A stretch of DNA of 64,000 nt from Chryseomicrobium palamuruense (GTDB lineage Bacteria > Bacillota > Bacilli > Bacillales_A > Planococcaceae): NCBI RefSeq assembly GCF_042649045.1, contig NZ_JBHSEF010000010.1, positions 1 through 64,000 of the forward strand. The letters are read 5' to 3'. The position numbers and the translations under genes were made by a program. The notes below the pieces were generated by a model. The model did not search any database and had not been told where the DNA came from. It saw only the letters and a list, made by a program, of their open reading frames with translations. Below are positions 6,884-16,089 of this stretch, piece by piece. Every line of letters begins with the position of its first letter. Positions within the stretch are counted from its first letter, which is position 1.

Positions 6884-8434
6884 ATGCGTGCCATCTATTC
6901 TGTCGGTCTCGAAGGAGCCGAAGGTCACGTCGTCACCGTCGAGGCGATGATTCGCGACGAGAAAGAATCCCTTGTCATCGTCGGTCTGCCCGACGCCACC
7001 ATGAAAGAGTCAAAGGAACGCGTGCTGAGCGCGCTTCATGCCCTCAACCTGCAGATCCTCGACTCCAAGATCACCATCCAACTGTTCCCGTCCGACCGCC
7101 AGAAGCAGGGCACCGGCTTCGACCTTGCCATGATCCTCGCCGTCATCGACCGGGCGCAGAAGAAAGGTCTCGCCATCGGTCCAGAGACGTGCGTGCTGGC
7201 GTCTGTCAATTTGTATGGTCAACTGATGCCGTTCCACGGACTCTTATCAGCCATCGACCAAGCACGAAAGCTCGGTTTCAAACGCATCCTCGTCCCGGCC
7301 GGAGAGAACTACCGCCTCATTCCGAAAGACGACATCGAACTCGTCGAACTGGAAGATGTCATGCAGACGCTGCGCTACTTGAACGGTCAACCGATCATGC
7401 GCCTCACCGACACACCTGACTTTCCTGAGGAGGAAGAGGACACCTCGATGACCGTCGACTTCTCCGCGATCCGTGGCCATAAAGAGCCGAAGCGTGTCCT
7501 CGAAATTGCAGCGGCAGGAGGGCATCACGTGCTTTTTAGTGGACCGCCCGGGTGTGGCAAGACGATGCTCGCCGAAGCATTCCATACCATCCTACCGGAC
7601 CTGGATGATCAAGAAGTGCTCACCGTCTTCAACACGTATCAACTTGCGAAACAAAAACGCGGTGTCTCGAAGCGTCCACCTTATCGTCACCCGCATCACT
7701 CAGCATCTTCGACCTCGCTGATTGGCGGAGGAACCTACCCTAAACCAGGAGAAGTGTCGCTTGCGGACCGTGGGGTGCTGTTCCTCGATGAACTCGGCGA
7801 ATTTCCTAGGAAGACGCTCGATATGCTCAGGCAGCCGATGGAGTCCGGCATCGTCGACATTGCGCGCGTCAAGATGAGCGTCAAATACCCGGCGCGCTTC
7901 ATCTTGATCTCTGCAACCAACCCATGCCCGTGCGGCTACTTCGGTTCCCACCAGCGCTACTGTACATGCAGCGCGAGCCAGGTCCGTAACTACCAACTGA
8001 AAGCGTCCGGACCGCTGAATGACCGGCTCGATTTCATCTTGAACTTGAAGAGCAGCGGTATCCAGGAGACGGCAGAGGGAGAGACCTCCGCCATGATCAG
8101 GGTGCGCACGACAACAGCCCGCAAGCTCCAACACGACCGCTACCAAGGACTCTATTTAAATGGTAACGCACCAGCGAAGCTCGTCCTCGAGAATTGCCAG
8201 GCGACCGGGTCCCAACTTGAGCGCATCAACGACGCCTGTTATGACAACAAATGGAGCAACCGTTCTCAGCTGAAGCTCATCCGCATCGCCCGTACCATCT
8301 CCGACCTGTCCGGAAACGAGGGCCTGACCGATGAATCCATCGAACTCGCCATCTACTACCGTCTCATCATGCCCGTACCGAACGAGCCGAGTGTCGCGGA
8401 AGACGACCGGTTGCGGGAAGATGGGGAGGTGTGA
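6884..8434 (+). CDS. comM: YifB/ComM-type Mg-chelatase-like AAA+ ATPase
   Basis: A 516-residue protein of the YifB/ComM family; ComM is a hexameric helicase that helps branch migration during natural transformation in Vibrio. The order is an N-terminal Lon-like domain (GLEGAEGHVVTVE onwards), an AAA+ core with Walker A GPPGCGKT near residue 222, the HHSASSTSLIGGG block, Walker B VLFLDELGEF near 300, the cysteine-rich NPCPCGYFG...CTC segment, and a helical C-terminal domain. Length matches the family (about 500). The ATG at 6884 follows CGAGGAGGAACC. In Firmicutes the role is less well established, so a link to DNA uptake is inferred. It lies 51 bp before the next gene. Confidence 0.9.
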   Translation: MRAIYSVGLEGAEGHVVTVEAMIRDEKESLVIVGLPDATMKESKERVLSALHALNLQILDSKITIQLFPSDRQKQGTGFDLAMILAVIDRAQKKGLAIGPETCVLASVNLYGQLMPFHGLLSAIDQARKLGFKRILVPAGENYRLIPKDDIELVELEDVMQTLRYLNGQPIMRLTDTPDFPEEEEDTSMTVDFSAIRGHKEPKRVLEIAAAGGHHVLFSGPPGCGKTMLAEAFHTILPDLDDQEVLTVFNTYQLAKQKRGVSKRPPYRHPHHSASSTSLIGGGTYPKPGEVSLADRGVLFLDELGEFPRKTLDMLRQPMESGIVDIARVKMSVKYPARFILISATNPCPCGYFGSHQRYCTCSASQVRNYQLKASGPLNDRLDFILNLKSSGIQETAEGETSAMIRVRTTTARKLQHDRYQGLYLNGNAPAKLVLENCQATGSQLERINDACYDNKWSNRSQLKLIRIARTISDLSGNEGLTDESIELAIYYRLIMPVPNEPSVAEDDRLREDGEV

Positions 8435-8485
8435 AAACACGCGACAAGCAGTATACTTAACGTAACAAGTCTTAGAGGTGAAGAT

Positions 8486-9946
8486 ATGGATGCACATCAA
8501 CTGAAACAATTGATTCGAAAAGGAGAAGGTCAAACAGTCGAATTCAAAGAAGCACATACGAAGCTCAATCGCGATGTCTTTGAAACCGTCTGTGCCTTTT
8601 TAAACCGTTTTGGCGGCCATCTTGTCCTTGGTGTACGTGACGATTATCAAATTGTTGGAATTTCCCCAGACCATAAAGAGAAGATTCGTAAAGAATTTAC
8701 GTCTCTTATGAATAATCCAGACAAACTTAGTCCAATGTTTTATCTATCCATTGAAGAATTTATTCTAGAAGAGAAAACCGTCTTCTATATCTACGTCCCT
8801 GAAAGTTCTCAAGTGCACCGGTGCAATGGGAAAATCTATGAACGCAATGAAGACGGAGATTTCAACATCACCGACCAAACCACTCAAGTGGCAGCTCTTT
8901 ATGCAAGAAAGCTGCATACCTATTCAGAGAACAGGATCTTCCCATTTGCAGATCTCGATGATCTGGAACACGCTCTGTTCCAAAAAGTACGTAACTTAGT
9001 CGCATTTCAACGTCCTGATCATCCCTGGCTACAGATGTCCGAGATGGATATTTTAAAAAGTGCAGGCCTTTACCTGAAAGACGTGACATCAGGTAAAGAA
9101 GGAGTCACGCTCGCAGGAATCCTATTATTCGGAAAGGAACAGACCATACTTTCAGCGCTGCCACACTATAAGACCGACGCCATCTTACGAAGGAAAAATA
9201 TCGACCGTTATGATGATCGAGATGATATTCGTGTCAACTTATTAGACAGCTATGAGCGACTCATGGGCTTCATCCGAAAGCATTTAAATGACTCGTTTTA
9301 CTTAGAAGGCGACCAGCGCATCAATGTTCGTGACAAAATTTTTCGGGAAATTGTCTCCAATCTTTTGGTCCATAGAGAATACAGTCATCCGTTTCCGGCG
9401 AAGCTAGTGATTGAAAAAGACCGCGTCTATGCCGAAAACAGCAATAAGCCCCATCAATTAGGAACCATTGATCCGTACGACTTTTCACCTTACCCTAAAA
9501 ATCCGACGATAGCTAAATTCTTTAATGAGATTGGTCGCGTTGATGAACTCGGCTCCGGGGTTCGCAATACCACAAAGTATACGAAAATCTATTCGGGGGC
9601 TACGCCACTCTTCATTGAAGGAGACATCTTTCAAACCATCATCCCGCTGACATCAAGTGGTGAAGTTAGTGGTGAAGATAGTGGTGAAGATAGTGGTGAA
9701 GCTAAAGAGACCACGTCGGGCTATCTCGCTACATTGAATCCATCACAAGTAAGGGTGATGGAATTTTGTCATACCCCAAGGACACGTCAAGAGATTCAAA
9801 CCCATCTTGCCATTACAAGTTCGCGCTATGTAAGGGAGCAAATCTTGCGACCGCTGATTGAGAAGCAGCTTCTCCTCATGACCCTTCCGGACAAACCAAC
9901 CAGTCCCAAACAAACTTATTATACGCATCCAACTCTTGTCAAATAA
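8486..9946 (+). CDS. AlbA_2 (Schlafen-type) domain regulator with HATPase_c_4
   Basis: A 486-residue protein often annotated as an ATP-dependent DNA helicase RecG-like or putative transcriptional regulator. The N-terminal AlbA_2 domain (VEFKEAHTKL...FLNRFGGHLVLGV) spans about residues 15-120, and the C-terminal half has the divergent ATPase region (FREIVSNLLVHREYSHPF; RVDELGSGVRN) around 290-360, followed by a winged-helix tail. Between them and the tail is a Gly-Ser-acidic linker (SGEVSGEDSGEDSGEA) encoded by a 12-bp tandem repeat at 9656-9703. Such proteins occur both as regulators and in defence loci; substrate unknown. The ATG follows GAGGTGAAGAT. A weak GCAGGAG T-run lies after the stop. 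Confidence 0.8.
   Translation: MDAHQLKQLIRKGEGQTVEFKEAHTKLNRDVFETVCAFLNRFGGHLVLGVRDDYQIVGISPDHKEKIRKEFTSLMNNPDKLSPMFYLSIEEFILEEKTVFYIYVPESSQVHRCNGKIYERNEDGDFNITDQTTQVAALYARKLHTYSENRIFPFADLDDLEHALFQKVRNLVAFQRPDHPWLQMSEMDILKSAGLYLKDVTSGKEGVTLAGILLFGKEQTILSALPHYKTDAILRRKNIDRYDDRDDIRVNLLDSYERLMGFIRKHLNDSFYLEGDQRINVRDKIFREIVSNLLVHREYSHPFPAKLVIEKDRVYAENSNKPHQLGTIDPYDFSPYPKNPTIAKFFNEIGRVDELGSGVRNTTKYTKIYSGATPLFIEGDIFQTIIPLTSSGEVSGEDSGEDSGEAKETTSGYLATLNPSQVRVMEFCHTPRTRQEIQTHLAITSSRYVREQILRPLIEKQLLLMTLPDKPTSPKQTYYTHPTLVK
9656..9703 (+). repeat. four 12-bp tandem repeats inside the AlbA_2 gene
   Basis: AGTGGTGAAGNT occurs four times in a row, encoding SGEV, SGED, SGED, SGEA. The unit is a multiple of three, so slippage would change linker length without breaking the frame. 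Confidence 0.9.
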
Positions 9947-10125
9947 GGGCAGGAGTTTTTTTATAAATGCAATTTTTTAGTATAAGAGCTTGTGCGCCTT
10001 GACTTGCACCCAGAAAGCGATAATGCTCTGTAAAGCAGTATTGGTGAAGCACCTGCTTGTTTACACCCTAGGAAACCGGTCATTGTATTTGTTCAGAGGC
10101 TAGCTTTACCATAGTTAAAAGATTA

Positions 10126-10560
10126 CTACCGGTAGGAGAGTAAGATGATCAGACTCACGAATAGGAAGTAAATCATGGAACCAATTGGTAGCACTAGTTG
10201 CCATTCCTGTATAGGGAGACCGCACAACTCCGGGTTGAGCAGAACTTCTCCGAGCATGAAGCCCATTACACTCCCTATACTTCCATTGATCGCTCCAGAA
10301 ACTGCGGTAGAAGCATATCCTGATACAGCGCCACATATATAGCCTGCCAGCAGGAATAAGCCAAGGCTCCATAACATATCGCCTTTAAAGATCAGCACGA
10401 GTGAAAGCGAAGAGGTGAATCCAGCTCCACTGGCGATCACTGTCACAACAGTATGTGTAAAACGTTCTGTTACAATAAATCTCTTTTTTAACAATAGAAC
10501 AGTATGAAAGATAAAAAGTGCAATGGCTGACAACAAGATCGCTTCCTGCACATTATTCAC
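10126..10560 (-). CDS. small membrane protein, paralogue of its upstream neighbour
   Basis: 144 residues with about four predicted membrane helices. Small residues dominate the middle (GYICGAVSGYASTAVSGAINGSIGSVMGFMLG), and the C-terminus is hydrophobic (MIYFLFVSLIILLSY). It is related in layout to the gene at 10566, which has the matching GAVTGLFYDIQTALSGVSNGFMMGLMGPMIG block, so the two look like a tandem duplication. I do not recognise the family. The GTG at 10560 has AAAGGA very close; GTG 10551 is better spaced. It lies 5 bases after the upstream gene and is in the same operon. Divergent from the manganese oxidase operon; a shared role is a guess. Confidence 0.65.
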   Translation of the reverse strand: MNNVQEAILLSAIALFIFHTVLLLKKRFIVTERFTHTVVTVIASGAGFTSSLSLVLIFKGDMLWSLGLFLLAGYICGAVSGYASTAVSGAINGSIGSVMGFMLGEVLLNPELCGLPIQEWQLVLPIGSMIYFLFVSLIILLSYR

Positions 10561-10565
10561 ATCCT

Positions 10566-10976
10566 TTACGATTTCGCCACAGATGTTAAAGCCAGGACTG
10601 TGAGAAAGAGATAGACGATTTCAAGCATGACCGGCAGCATCAAAAACCCCCCTGCCGCTGACCCGATCATCGGTCCCATTAATCCCATCATAAATCCGTT
10701 AGAAACTCCGGACAGCGCTGTCTGAATATCATAGAACAGTCCGGTAACAGCCCCGGTAAATGCCCCTGCAACAGCAGCAACCATCGTAAGTAAAACAAAA
10801 TGAAATGGAAAATAGTCAATGAACACGATTCCTGTCATCAGTCCGAAAAACCCACCTGTCAACATAGCAATATTCATACCAAGATGAAATCCTGTTTGGT
10901 CGCGCATTGTGAAAAACTGCTTTAAACAGTAAGCGGTGATACCCACATGCAGGAAAAGGATAAAGGCCATGAGCAT
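10566..10976 (-). CDS. small membrane protein, first of a tandem pair
   Basis: 136 residues, about four membrane helices, with glycine-rich segments (GGFFGLMTGIVF; GAVTGLFYDIQTALSGVSNG; MIGSAAGGFLM) like its downstream paralogue. An AAGGGAG precedes the ATG at 10976 closely and a second ATG two codons in at better spacing. Family unknown. It is transcribed away from the mnx genes, with a 130-bp shared upstream region that probably holds both promoters. Confidence 0.65.
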   Translation of the reverse strand: MLMAFILFLHVGITAYCLKQFFTMRDQTGFHLGMNIAMLTGGFFGLMTGIVFIDYFPFHFVLLTMVAAVAGAFTGAVTGLFYDIQTALSGVSNGFMMGLMGPMIGSAAGGFLMLPVMLEIVYLFLTVLALTSVAKS

Positions 10977-11067
10977 TCGCTCCCTTTCATAGATTCTTTT
11001 ATTGTATGTCCCTTTCTATCTACGCGTTCATCTGCTTCTTCACCCCACTCCAAAAGCCCCCGCACTG

Positions 11068-11076
11068 CATATAATG
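11068..11076 (+). promoter_or_regulatory. possible sigma-K -10 element of the mnx operon
   Basis: GCATATAATG resembles the mother-cell sigma-K -10 consensus (CATANNNTA, one mismatch), 31 bases before the first mnx start. An AC pair for the -35 is present but spaced about 18 bases away, one or two more than usual. Mnx genes of Bacillus sp. SG-1 are known to be expressed late in sporulation, which motivates the call. Confidence 0.3.
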
Positions 11077-11106
11077 AACGTATATGGTAAAGAAAGGAGG
11101 GTCCTC

Positions 11107-11778
11107 GTGAACTCGGATTTTAATGTGAAAAACGGGCTTCTGGCAGACCTTTCATCTCACACAGAATCTTACCCATCCCCAGCCGGAAGAGGAACGTCAG
11201 AAGAGATAATACTCAGAAAACGCTACATTGAACTGGCAAATATCTTTTTACAATTAAAATATAATCCTGAAAAAGGGAAAATCTTATTGATGCAGTCATT
11301 TCTGGTGGAAAAAAGGAAACAGTCGGTAGAAGTGTTCTATCATAATCAGGCAGTTGTAAAAGGCAGAGTGCAGGATGTCGGCAGAGACTATATGGTTCTT
11401 ACAAGGTATTTTACCAAGTGCTGGATTCCTTTCAGCGTAATTTCAGAGGTGAAATTACCTTATGGAGCCCCTGAATTTGCGAATACGCATCAATACATTT
11501 TTTTTGACAATCAATTGAGAAGGAAACTTCTGAGAAACTTTGGTGCGACTGTATCAAACCGCTCGAAATTAAAAGAGTTGTTTTACAGGGAAACCTTGAA
11601 AACCAGCCTGAGTCGGTGGAAGAACAGCAGGCTGAAGGTAGAAATGTTAAACGGTCTGGTCTACAGCGGTAAACTGGTCAGGTCAGAAGATGAGCAGTTA
11701 CTATTGATCACTAATAACGAAGAGAAAGTCATTCTTTATCATGAAGTAAAAATTATTAAGAAGTCCCGTTTCATGTGA
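11107..11778 (+). CDS. Mnx operon protein, MnxD-like position
   Basis: A 223-residue protein directly upstream of mnxE. Two segments look like small barrel (Sm-like) repeats: SVEVFYHNQAVVKGRVQDVGRDYMVL near residue 75 and a C-terminal LKVEMLNGLVYSGKLVRSEDEQ. These resemble the pattern in MnxE and MnxF, which form a small-protein complex with MnxG. No catalytic motif, signal peptide or membrane segment is seen. Start GTG 11107 has AAAGGAGGG eight bases upstream; a longer frame from 11002 lacks a ribosome site. The stop overlaps the region leading into mnxE. Calling it mnxD rests on gene order alone. Confidence 0.6.
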   Translation: MNSDFNVKNGLLADLSSHTESYPSPAGRGTSEEIILRKRYIELANIFLQLKYNPEKGKILLMQSFLVEKRKQSVEVFYHNQAVVKGRVQDVGRDYMVLTRYFTKCWIPFSVISEVKLPYGAPEFANTHQYIFFDNQLRRKLLRNFGATVSNRSKLKELFYRETLKTSLSRWKNSRLKVEMLNGLVYSGKLVRSEDEQLLLITNNEEKVILYHEVKIIKKSRFM

Positions 11779-11816
11779 TGGTTCACCAGTACGGGACAAA
11801 AGAAAGGAAGAATGAA

Positions 11817-12107
11817 ATGGCATCATCAGATGAAAAACGTGCTGAAGCACTTGGTATGATGATTGGTGAATCAATTCTGGTTGTTACAAGGTCCGACCAG
11901 CTGAATTTATTCGGTCAGACCTTCAGGCCGGTATTTGCAGGAACGTTACGTGAAGTGGGTGAGGGGCATCTGACACTTGATCCAGTCACAATTAAAATGG
12001 TCACTGCACCATTTTTTCAATTTCCAGTTCCCCTCAGTATTCCACTTGAAAACATAGCTCACTTCACACGGAAATTTGCCCCCGATAAAGTGTTTCCACT
12101 TACTTAA
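11817..12107 (+). CDS. mnxE: MnxE-type subunit of the manganese oxidase complex
   Basis: 96 residues if started at ATG 11817, which has AGAAAGGAAG upstream; an in-frame GTG at 11775 overlapping the previous stop would add 14. In Bacillus, MnxE and MnxF assemble with MnxG into the Mn(II)-oxidising MnxEFG complex. The sequence has the short beta-rich pattern LVVTRSDQLNLFGQTF...GTLREVGEGHLTLDPV and no membrane segment. Assignment comes from size, position directly before mnxF and mnxG, and similarity in style to MnxF. Confidence 0.7.
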   Translation: MASSDEKRAEALGMMIGESILVVTRSDQLNLFGQTFRPVFAGTLREVGEGHLTLDPVTIKMVTAPFFQFPVPLSIPLENIAHFTRKFAPDKVFPLT

Positions 12108-12124
12108 AAAAGGAGGAATAAAAA

Positions 12125-12427
12125 GTGGAGCAAGGTCATAAAGCGATGACTTCCAATGACAGACATGAAGAAGGGCTCATACAATTTTTTTCAGCTCATG
12201 CAGGTGCTAAAATGCTTGCGATGACTTCTTCGTTTCCATTCTTTTTTATTGGAAGAATCAATCAGGTAATTGATGATTACGTTGTGCTGCGTGTGGAAAC
12301 GACGAATGTAGCAGAGCTTGAAAACCGCAAATGGCACATTCACCTTCATGATATTGAAGTATTTTATATTGAACGGGAAGGCTGGCCGTCCATTCCCCAG
12401 CTGAATGAAACAGGTGGTGGCAGGTGA
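12125..12427 (+). CDS. mnxF: MnxF-type subunit of the manganese oxidase complex
   Basis: 100 residues, GTG start with AAGGAGGAA nine bases upstream. Beta-rich centre FIGRINQVIDDYVVLRVETT resembles the Sm-like pattern of MnxE. His-rich HIHLHDIEVFY near residue 75 might bind metal, an inference. The last codon region overlaps the GTG of mnxG (12424), so the two are translationally coupled, consistent with a stoichiometric complex. Confidence 0.72.
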   Translation: MEQGHKAMTSNDRHEEGLIQFFSAHAGAKMLAMTSSFPFFFIGRINQVIDDYVVLRVETTNVAELENRKWHIHLHDIEVFYIEREGWPSIPQLNETGGGR

Positions 12428-15400
12428 AACGCTTCTTCCACATTGTTGCCATCCCGATCAGGATTGTACTGAATCAATTCGGCGATCACAATCCTAATGG
12501 CATGATGTATGTATTAAAAGAAAATGAAAGGAAAGTAAAACGGCTCGTTAAAAAGAATCCGTTCACCCCTGTAGACCTTGTTCAGCCATTGATGATACGG
12601 GCAAATGCAGGGGATGAAATCGAGATATTATTTGAAAATAAATTGCCTGTTGCTGCCGGGATTCATATAGAAGAAGCAGATTATGATGTGATGGATTCAG
12701 ATGGTGCAGAAGTAGGGTTCAATCGTTCTTCTTTAGTGAAAAAAGGTAAAAAAACCACGTATCGCTTTCGTGTGAACCGCCCGGGAACTTATCCTTTTTC
12801 AGATCTCGGGAACCCTTCGAGTTCTGAAAACGGATCGAATGGAAATGGTTTGTTCGGTGCCATTTTTGTACAGAAAAAAGGCTCATGGTGGACCCACCCT
12901 GAGACAGGGGGACCTATTACAAGCGGTCCGTTTGCGGATATTCATCATCCTTTTTTACCTTCGTTCCGAGAATATGGATGGGTGTTTCATGATGAAATGG
13001 AAACCGATGATTTAACAGGAAATAAACCGATTCATCCGATGACAAATGAACAGAGTGAGTCTACACACGCTGTGAACTACCGCTATGAACCGCTTGGAAA
13101 CAGAAAGAAACTGATTGATGAAGGCGTCGTCTGTCCGGAATGTGATGGGGAAGAAGTACATCACGATTCATGGGTGTTCGGTGATCCGGCCACGCCGATT
13201 TTAAGGGGATATAAAGGAGATCCGGCAGTGGTAAGGCTCGTTCATAGTGGAGTGAAAGAGACGCATGTATTTCATTACCACGTCCATCAATGGCTGAAGG
13301 ACCCCTCCAATTCAGATTCTGAAATTATAGATGCCCAGAGTATCAGCCCGCAATCTTGGTATGATGTCGAGCCACTTTACGGACTCGGCAGCCTCCAGGG
13401 GGCTATTGGCGATGCGATTATTCATTGTCACCTCTATCCTCATTTCGAAGCGGGGATGTGGGGGATGAACCGGATATTTGACACACTCCAGGACGGCACT
13501 CAGTATTATCCGGATGGAACTCGGATCAAAGCACTAAAGCCGCTTCCTGATCGTCCGCTGCCTCCAAAGCCGACGAAGGATAAACCTGGTTTTCCGAATT
13601 TTATTCCAGGGAAACCCGGGTTTAAAGCACCACGTCCGCCGCTTGGCATTGCAGGAGGAAGAGGCTTAACCGAGCTAGAGAGGAAAGCGGCTATTGCAAA
13701 TCCGCGTCCGGGTGCAGTATTTACAGATCCATGCGGGTTCAACTCGGAAGCACCGGTGATAGAATACAACGTTTCTGCAATTGAACTTCCGATTATTTAT
13801 AACCGGCAGGGGTGGCATGATCCGAAGGGAAGAATTTTTGTTCTGGATGAGGATCTCGAAGCTGTGTTAAAAGGGGAAAAAGAACCTGAACCGCTTGTGC
13901 TTCATGCAACAGCGGGTACATGTGTAAGAATCCATTTTACAAACCGTTTTCCTGAAATTGCAGGAGGAGATGTGTTTCAGCTGTTTACGAGAACATATGA
14001 AGCGGGTTTTCATATTCACTTTTTGAAGTTTGATATCCTTGTCAATGATGGGGGTAATGTAGGCTGGAACTATGATTCGAGTGTGTTGGAAGGCCAGACA
14101 ATTACCTACGAATATTATGCAGATGTAGAGCTTAAAGCCTGGTTTTTTCATGATCATTTATTTGCTGCACATCATCAGCAGCACGGTGTCTTCGGTGCAG
14201 GCGTCATTCATCCCCGCTTCGCAAGGTTTCTTAATTCAAAAACCAGGGAGCCTGTTTTTAAAGGGACTGAAATTACGGTGGTTCATCCATTCATTCCTGA
14301 CTATCGGGACTTCTCATTATTCGCACAGGACTTCACTCTTTTATATGAACGCGACGGTACACCGATACAGCCGCCGGATTACCCGGGTTCACAGGACGAT
14401 CCAGGCGTATTCGGCGTAAATTATACGTGCGAACCACTCAAGTTTCGTCTGAACGGTCCGGTTGACCCTGCCTATTCTTTCAGTTCTTATGTCCACGGGG
14501 ATCCGATCACACCGGTCTTTCATTGCTACAAGGGAGATCCGCTTAGAATCAGACTCATCCAGGGTGCGCATGAAGAATCACACAGTTTTCACGTTCATGG
14601 GATGCGCTGGAAAGCAGAACGTCCGGATATCGAGACGAGGTTTGAATCACAAAAGCATATTGGCATTTCGGAATCCTTTACATTAGAAACTTATGCTACA
14701 CATGCAGGAGATTATCTGTGGACATTTGCTACAGAAGAGGATTTATGGAACGGGCTATGGGGACTGATTCGCGCATTTGATGAACCGGTTGAGGGGCTGA
14801 TTTCACTAACTGATCAACTGCCTCCATGTGAGCCAGTATCACTCTTATTGCGAGAGCCAGACGGGATTCCACCTGTTAAAGCAGAAGTGATTGGAAGTCC
14901 TGCTCCGGCTGAAGCACCCCTCAGACGTTTTGACATCACAGCTTTTCATATGCCACTAACCTACAGCAAACAGGGTGAACATGATCCCTATGGAATTATT
15001 TTTGCACACACAGAAGATATAGAATCCATTTTAAATGGTCAGAAAGCACCGGAACCACTCATTCTGCGTGTAAATGCAGGAAAAGAAGTGGAGATTCATT
15101 TAACGAACGCTTTAACACCCGGCCGCTTCCCGTATCCGGATGGCATTTGGCCTTATCCTGAAGTGAAAGAACAGGCGTTTTACCCGCCGTCCTTACGCAT
15201 CTCGCTGCACCCGCAACTCGTGCTGGCTGATGTGAAAACGTCTTCTGGTGAGACAGCGGGATTTAACTTTGATCAGTCTGCAGGACCCGGTGAATCGGTC
15301 ACTTATCGCTGGTATATTGATCATGCTTTTGGATCAAGCGGATTATGGGATATGACTGATATCAGAAATCACCGTTCACTTGGGACATTTGGTATTTTAA

Positions 15401-16089
15401 TTGCAGAACCACGAGGTACAGAAGTACTGAACCCTACTAGCCTGACCGAAGACAGAAAAGCTTCTTCTATTGTGTTGAAGCACCCATTTTTACCTAGTAC
15501 TAGAGAGTTTGTGCTGGTCATGCATGACGGTGTGAGGCTTGAAGATAAAAACGGAAAACTGATAGTAGATCCGGCTGATGGCATATTAGGCGAATCAGAT
15601 GAAGAGGATTTGTTCGATACGTATGATCAGGGTTCAAGAGGCTTTAATTACCGGACGGAGCGACTAGTCAGAAGACTTGCAGAGAATAGTGATCCTGCAC
15701 GGCTTTTCAGTTCAAAAGAACATGGGGATCCGACCACACCGGTCTTTGAAGCCTACCCTGGTGACCCTGTTACGATCCGGCTTGTTAATCCTTCAGAACG
15801 ACGCCGCGCCCATACGTTCCACTTGCATGGACACTACTGGAATACGGATGCAATGGACCTGACTTCACAAGTGAAATCATTTGATGGACCAATCATTACG
15901 GGTCACTCTGCAGACTTAAAGCTTCATTACGGGGCAGGCGGCTGGAACGGATTATCAGGTGATTATCTTTATCGTTCGGGCAATATCCGCTGGGATCTGG
16001 AGCTTGGCATGTGGGGGATCTTAAGAGTGTACGAGCGGATGCAGAAGCATTTTCCGCCTCTCAAAAAGAATAAAGATGATTCACAATGA
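12424..16089 (+). CDS. mnxG: multicopper manganese oxidase MnxG
   Basis: A 1221-residue multicopper oxidase, the length of Bacillus MnxG (about 1217), which oxidises Mn(II) through Mn(III) to Mn(IV) oxide on the exosporium. Several cupredoxin domains are visible. Copper ligands: HVFHYHVHQW near residue 280, the canonical HCHLYPHFEAGM (HCH-x3-H-x4-M) near 331, FHIHFLKFD near 530, WFFHDHLFAAHH near 572, HSFHVHGMRW near 720 and HTFHLHGHYW near 1132. A proline- and glycine-rich linker follows near residue 390. The repeated PEYxxP-like openings (PLTYSKQGEHDPYG; PIIYNRQGWHDPKG) show internal domain duplication. No signal peptide, as for spore-coat delivery from the mother cell. GTG start overlaps mnxF; the stop overlaps the SCO-like gene (ATGA). 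Confidence 0.92.
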   Translation: MKRFFHIVAIPIRIVLNQFGDHNPNGMMYVLKENERKVKRLVKKNPFTPVDLVQPLMIRANAGDEIEILFENKLPVAAGIHIEEADYDVMDSDGAEVGFNRSSLVKKGKKTTYRFRVNRPGTYPFSDLGNPSSSENGSNGNGLFGAIFVQKKGSWWTHPETGGPITSGPFADIHHPFLPSFREYGWVFHDEMETDDLTGNKPIHPMTNEQSESTHAVNYRYEPLGNRKKLIDEGVVCPECDGEEVHHDSWVFGDPATPILRGYKGDPAVVRLVHSGVKETHVFHYHVHQWLKDPSNSDSEIIDAQSISPQSWYDVEPLYGLGSLQGAIGDAIIHCHLYPHFEAGMWGMNRIFDTLQDGTQYYPDGTRIKALKPLPDRPLPPKPTKDKPGFPNFIPGKPGFKAPRPPLGIAGGRGLTELERKAAIANPRPGAVFTDPCGFNSEAPVIEYNVSAIELPIIYNRQGWHDPKGRIFVLDEDLEAVLKGEKEPEPLVLHATAGTCVRIHFTNRFPEIAGGDVFQLFTRTYEAGFHIHFLKFDILVNDGGNVGWNYDSSVLEGQTITYEYYADVELKAWFFHDHLFAAHHQQHGVFGAGVIHPRFARFLNSKTREPVFKGTEITVVHPFIPDYRDFSLFAQDFTLLYERDGTPIQPPDYPGSQDDPGVFGVNYTCEPLKFRLNGPVDPAYSFSSYVHGDPITPVFHCYKGDPLRIRLIQGAHEESHSFHVHGMRWKAERPDIETRFESQKHIGISESFTLETYATHAGDYLWTFATEEDLWNGLWGLIRAFDEPVEGLISLTDQLPPCEPVSLLLREPDGIPPVKAEVIGSPAPAEAPLRRFDITAFHMPLTYSKQGEHDPYGIIFAHTEDIESILNGQKAPEPLILRVNAGKEVEIHLTNALTPGRFPYPDGIWPYPEVKEQAFYPPSLRISLHPQLVLADVKTSSGETAGFNFDQSAGPGESVTYRWYIDHAFGSSGLWDMTDIRNHRSLGTFGILIAEPRGTEVLNPTSLTEDRKASSIVLKHPFLPSTREFVLVMHDGVRLEDKNGKLIVDPADGILGESDEEDLFDTYDQGSRGFNYRTERLVRRLAENSDPARLFSSKEHGDPTTPVFEAYPGDPVTIRLVNPSERRRAHTFHLHGHYWNTDAMDLTSQVKSFDGPIITGHSADLKLHYGAGGWNGLSGDYLYRSGNIRWDLELGMWGILRVYERMQKHFPPLKKNKDDSQ

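Noticed and set aside
13867..14157. minus-strand frame within mnxG
   Set aside because: Shadow of a long, motif-rich multicopper oxidase reading frame.
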